Assembly: GCA_029783825.1 (NCBI GenBank) | Contig: JAREIK010003431.1 | Span: 370,805-434,804, forward strand | From: Sapria himalayana | Taxonomy: Eukaryota; Streptophyta; Magnoliopsida; Malpighiales; Rafflesiaceae | Reading direction: 5' to 3' | DNA: 64,000 nt | In this document: positions 59,845 to 64,000 of the stretch, piece after piece | How positions within the stretch are numbered: position 1 is the first letter of the stretch | Layout of the letters: every line of letters begins with the position of its first letter | Program-made: the position numbers and the translations under genes | The notes under the pieces: generated by a model | Seen by the model: only the letters and a program-made list of their open reading frames with translations | Told to the model about the DNA's origin: nothing | Database searches by the model: none

Positions 59845-60265
59845 TTAATTTTCCTACTTGTAAGTATCCTAGAGACAAGACAAATAATACTTGGTTATTA
59901 TTTGAATCCTGACTATTGATTGTCATTTGGAAATTCATTGAGACCAAATTATCCATTATTTTTATATTTTGCACAACATAAAGATATTATGGAAGATTAC
60001 AGAATCACTTTGTGTAGCAAATCACGTTGTTTTTAGAAGTATTTCCATTTGAAATGTGAATGCATTAGCGAGAAAGATTGAGTAGCTTCTTTGCTTTATG
60101 ATGTTGCACTCCCCAACTAATTGATTTGCAAAGTTTAGTAGCCAAATTTTGAGTGATTTTATAGTCAGATTGAATAACTTCTTTGCATTTTTCCTTCGAG
60201 ATCATAAGTCTATCATCAAATAGTTAAGCATATATCTGGGTAAGGTAGACAAAGACCCAATTGAA
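59845..60265. other. AT-rich DNA flanking the Harbinger element
   Basis: No gene was recognised. Weak resemblance to the 29300 repeat begins near 60060. Confidence 0.35.
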
Positions 60266-60269
60266 AGAA

Positions 60270-60690
60270 TTATTATATAACATACCTTTGAGGCAAAGAG
60301 AGCACCAATCATAATCAAGACAAAAGCACACCAAAGAGAGCTATTGAAAGTTATTTCTAAAAGATTAATAGCATTTTAGATTATCGAGAATCATAGGTTG
60401 ATTATTAGGTCTATTTAAAAATCATCACAAAGTTCCCACAATATGATTCTTATTAGAGAGAAATATGTAAAATTTCTTGCTAGCAAAGAGAGCAACAATT
60501 CTTATTTGTCGATTATTACAACTCTCACGACTCCTCTACAATTTAAACATTTGAGCTATTAACTCAATGGCTAACAATCATATCACAAATAATTATTCTT
60601 TCTTTAATAATTTGTCCATGTGCTCTTTAAATGTTGTTATAGTTAAAAAATATATTTAAAATTAATCATTAAGATTATATTCAATTTAGT
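60270..60690 (+). repeat. Dispersed copy of the inverted-repeat arm sequence
   Basis: TGATTATTAGGTCTATTTAA, CATCACAAAGTT, AAACATTTGAGCTATTAACTC and AATCATATCACAAATAATTATTCT follow the order and spacing of 29620-29840 and, more weakly, the 23118-23966 arm. Because a minus-strand copia gene lies to its right, it may be that element's 3' LTR. This is an inference. Confidence 0.5.
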
Positions 60691-61239
60691 ATATCATTCT
60701 TTTTGTGTTTTATAAATTCCTAAATATCTCATATCTCAATAATCTTCTTTCTACAAGTTATCTTACTGAACAATCAAAATCTAACACGTTTTTCTTACTC
60801 AAATTATTTTATATGATATAAAGATTTCAAGAAAAATTTTTGTCGTGACTCAGCTTGATTAATTGTATGTATTTTCTTTTATGATTAAGTATCCCATTGG
60901 GTGCTTAAGTGCTATTGATTCATTACTTTTCATGCTCTGTTTGGTTATCAATCATTGTCTAAATAAAAAATTTTGAAAAATAATATGAGAGATATGTACA
61001 TTAAAATATGAGATATATCAAATAAGAAAATATATAAGTCGATAAGGATTTGACCCTCAGTAAATTTCAAGGGAAAGACGAGAGGAGAAGACATGAGAGG
61101 AAGGAAAAATAATAATAAATTAATTTATTTTTGAAAATGTATTTTTATGAAAATATAATAGCCACAATGTATAAGGTTTGGGAAAACCCACATGTCGGGC
61201 GCTCTCAAATAATGAAAAAAAAATAAACATATAGATTAC

Positions 61240-62680
61240 ATTAAATCAAAGATGGTTGCTCCCCTTCAAATTGATACATACATGTAACAAACACATAATT
61301 TAGAAGAGAATAAAGAAACTTATGACTTTTCAAGAGCATTCGTAAAAGATGTCTGCAATATGCTCACTAGTAGGTACATAGGTATTGACTATCAAATTAT
61401 TCTAAATTTTCTTCTATATGAAGTAACTATCAACCTCAATATATTTTATTCACTCATAAAATACTGAGTTAGCAAAAAAGTATTGAACTATCTAGTTATC
61501 AAAGTAAAACATTATCAACCTCTAAATTAATATGTAAAACTTCTCTAAGTAATAATTAATTCACTGTAACTTATAAGTACCCGACATCATAGCTCTTTAT
61601 TTTGCCTCTACACCAAACTTAGAAATAATATTATATCTTGCTTTTTAAAAAAAACAATATTACTTCTAAGAAAAAAATAAAATTCAATGATAAATTGCAT
61701 CTCTTTAATTGCTAGAACCTTACTAAAATATAATATGTCTCTATCCAGTTATGCCCCCAAATCTTTGAATAAAATCTCAACTTAGATTATTGTTTACATA
61801 CCTGAAAATCATAATATTTACGAATGTATAAATTTATTTGAAAAATTTTTAAAAATAACCAATTATACTAATAACGTATATAAATTTAATTAATATCAAA
61901 TAATTCAGTTTACCTATGATTCTCATATATTTGGTGGAATCAACTAGGAAGCTGATATTTATAGAGAAATATATACTAAAATTAAGTAATAAGACAACTG
62001 GTGCACATCATATCATACCGAAATCATACAAAATATCTAAAATATATCTTCTCTAAGTAGAAAAGTTCTACCTTCAATATCCAACTTCATTACTCAAAAA
62101 ATATATAAGACATCCCAAGTCATTTGTTTAAAACTCAATATGTATATACAAATTAAATTGAGATATATTCAATTAATTATCTCATGTAATCAAAATATCA
62201 TCGACATGCACTATTAATATTACATAATAACCTCTTGATCTACATTAAAAAAATAAAAATAAACTAATATGAATCTCATAAGGTCAAAAATAAAAGTAAA
62301 AAAATATATATTAGATTATATTCTATAAGATTGCTTTATGTTACAAAAGATCTTCCATAATTTACACACCATATATATACTCCTATGAATAGTAAAATCT
62401 AGTATTGCAAAGACATTTCTTACTTAAGATTATCATGAAAAAATATATTCCAAACATCAATATGATACATACCTATGAGATATTTTAAAAAAGATAACAA
62501 CAATCTAAAAGTGATTATTTTAGCCACTAGGAAAAGGGTATCCTAATATTCAATATCATAGATCTATGAAAATCCACTAGCTATCAATCTAACCTTGAGA
62601 TGATCGATTGTTCCTTTAGGTTAATTCTTCTATGTGAATACCCATTTGTATCTCAATATTAACTTCCCTTATTGTTTTAG
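61240..62680 (-). pseudogene. Ty1/copia RT-RNase H remnant
   Basis: Reading the minus strand from 62680, LRYKWVFT-like and KGTIDHLKVRLIASGFS…IYDIEY (about 62660-62540) match the copia RT start (RYKARLVAKGFxQxxGxDY). VAKIITFRLLLS follows near 62525. Toward the left, FGVEAKYRAM (about 61615-61587) equals the RNase H SAEAEYRA motif. ANSVFYEWIKYIEVDSYFI (about 61480-61420) equals NPVFHxRTKHIExDxHF, and VPTSEHIADIF (about 61370-61340) equals the family's xxxQxADIFTK end. A purine-rich GAAGGGGAGCAACC (61254-61267, minus strand) follows, fitting a polypurine tract before a 3' LTR. Stops and frameshifts are numerous. Confidence 0.82.
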
Positions 62681-62689
62681 AACAAGATT

Positions 62690-64000
62690 TAGAGTATAAC
62701 TAAATGTGATTCCACTCAATCAATTCAACATAGTTTGTCACTGTCATAAATAACTAAGTATCTCAAAAAGAATGTCAAAGATGCAGCAACTATCAAGAAA
62801 AAATAGCAAATTAGAATATATAATATCAAAATAAATATAAAAAATACTCAACAACAAATACCGAGTAGAATACGTTATTGATTCCTTTCATAATATAATC
62901 GAAAGGTTCAAGTTACTACTCCAAACCATATTAATTAACACAAAGAGAGACTAATTTGTAAAAAATCACGAACATATTCATCTAATATATACTTTTAAGT
63001 TGTAATTATCAAATCTTTCAATTCTCATTTCTTCCTTTTAGTAGGTCTCACATCTCATGTTCAATAAGACACTCACGCTAAGCTCCTCTCCTTGACATAA
63101 TGCTCCAAGAGAGACCTCACTACTCACCTTAAAATTAGTCATTCTAGTGTACCAAGTGCAAGCATAAGAGTAAAGTCAGTGATTACCCCTCTATGAATAA
63201 TAACTAGACATATAAATAAGCCAACCATTATGATGTTCAAATGTGCTTTCTTAACAATAACAACTCCTAAAAAAATATCACATTAACACTCATTATGATG
63301 TTATTGATCTCTAATAAGTAGTTTCTATATTTTTTTTTTGAGTACTAGAATGCTCAACAATAACTCACTCTTGATGGCACACAATCATCTTCTTTCTTCC
63401 TGAAGAGAAATCCAAAACAAAAAAGTAAATCAAAACATTTTAAGTAAAATGTAAAAAGTTACCTCTCATTAATATAAAATCTAATATGAAATATAACCTA
63501 AAAAATAGAAGATAACATCAAATTAATTAAAAAATAAAAGAACATATTTTATCTACAAATTTATTTAGGCACACTCATATATCATAAAGTGTCTTAGTCA
63601 TCTTAATAATTTTTTTATTCTTTCTCTAGACTATCTCATTACATGCATGAATATCAACACATAATCATAGATTTTCTTAGGCTCAAGTTGCACCAAGGTA
63701 TAAAGTCCTCTTGGAGTTTAAGGGACAAGGTGTGTCTAAGGTGCGAGCTTTAATGAAATAAGATTCACTCTTATATAATATTATCAAAAATTAACTAACT
63801 ATTTCATTCAATCAACAAAAAATATTAAATTAAAAAATTTCAAACATAAAAACTAGGCATCATAAATACTAATACATATCAAAATTCAAAGTTTGCAAAA
63901 CAAACATGATATTAGTAACAATTGAACATATAAATTGAAAACATTAAAAAATATACTTAGAAACAAATTATTCACAATAATCAAATATCATTCATTTTCA
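62690..64000. other. AT-rich DNA, probably upstream copia remnants
   Basis: The upstream part of the copia polyprotein (integrase, gag) would be expected here on the minus strand, but no motif was certain. A GC-richer AAGGTGTGTCTAAGGTGCGAGC stretch lies near 63725-63750. Confidence 0.35.

Noticed and set aside
1..64000. tRNA and rRNA genes
   Set aside because: No tRNA TTCGANNC-type box with a pairing acceptor stem and no rRNA-like conserved stretch was noticed. A tRNA scan would be needed to be certain.

Overview
This is a gene-poor, very AT-rich stretch of plant nuclear DNA built almost entirely of transposable elements. The evidence for a flowering plant is the mix of families: hAT transposons with BED zinc-finger/hATC transposases, a plant-type PIF/Harbinger element with a Myb/SANT-like partner ORF, Ty3/gypsy and Ty1/copia remnants, and two exons of a plant-like replication factor C subunit. 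The species cannot be told from the sequence. No intact host gene, rRNA, tRNA or CRISPR array was recognised.

The main theme is one hAT family with termini TAGAGGTGTCAAAC and GC-rich subterminal blocks of GGCACGG-type repeats. These blocks form the GC islands in otherwise AT-rich DNA. At least six insertions could be bounded by terminal inverted repeats (TIRs) plus exact or near-exact 8-bp target-site duplications (TSDs): 7827-8620, 7883-8316, 8990-12223, 13550-17178, 37637-41047 and 50741-51193. Insertions sit inside older insertions repeatedly, giving nests two or three deep. The youngest large copy (13550-17178, minus strand) keeps almost all of its transposase, interrupted by one frameshift and two in-frame stops. 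Older copies (8990-12223, 12344-22007, 35662-42776, 48439-52342, plus minus-strand relics near 1.0-3.6, 33.4-35.25 and 54.3-55.25 kb) are recognisable only by translated similarity.

Layout: 0-0.2 kb hAT right end; 1.0-3.6 kb hAT relic (-); 3.8-7.7 kb Ty3/gypsy relic (+); 7.8-12.2 kb nested hATs; 12.3-22.0 kb a hAT nest that also holds two foldable elements of a second family (TIR CTATGTTGCACGG); 23.1-24.9 kb large inverted repeat; 25.2-27.25 kb minisatellites; 27.66-27.92 kb two exons resembling RFC (-); 28-33 kb LTR-like and unassigned AT-rich DNA; 33.4-43.3 kb hAT relics and nests; 45.9-46.3 kb one-ended element with a C-rich minisatellite; 48.4-52.3 kb hAT nest; 52.5-53.2 kb a MITE of a third family; 54.3-55.25 kb hAT relic (-); 55.7-59.8 kb PIF/Harbinger element (+); 60-60.7 kb LTR-like repeat; 61.2-62.7 kb Ty1/copia RT-RNase H relic (-).

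All family calls come from reading translated motifs and repeats by eye. No database search or alignment program was run.
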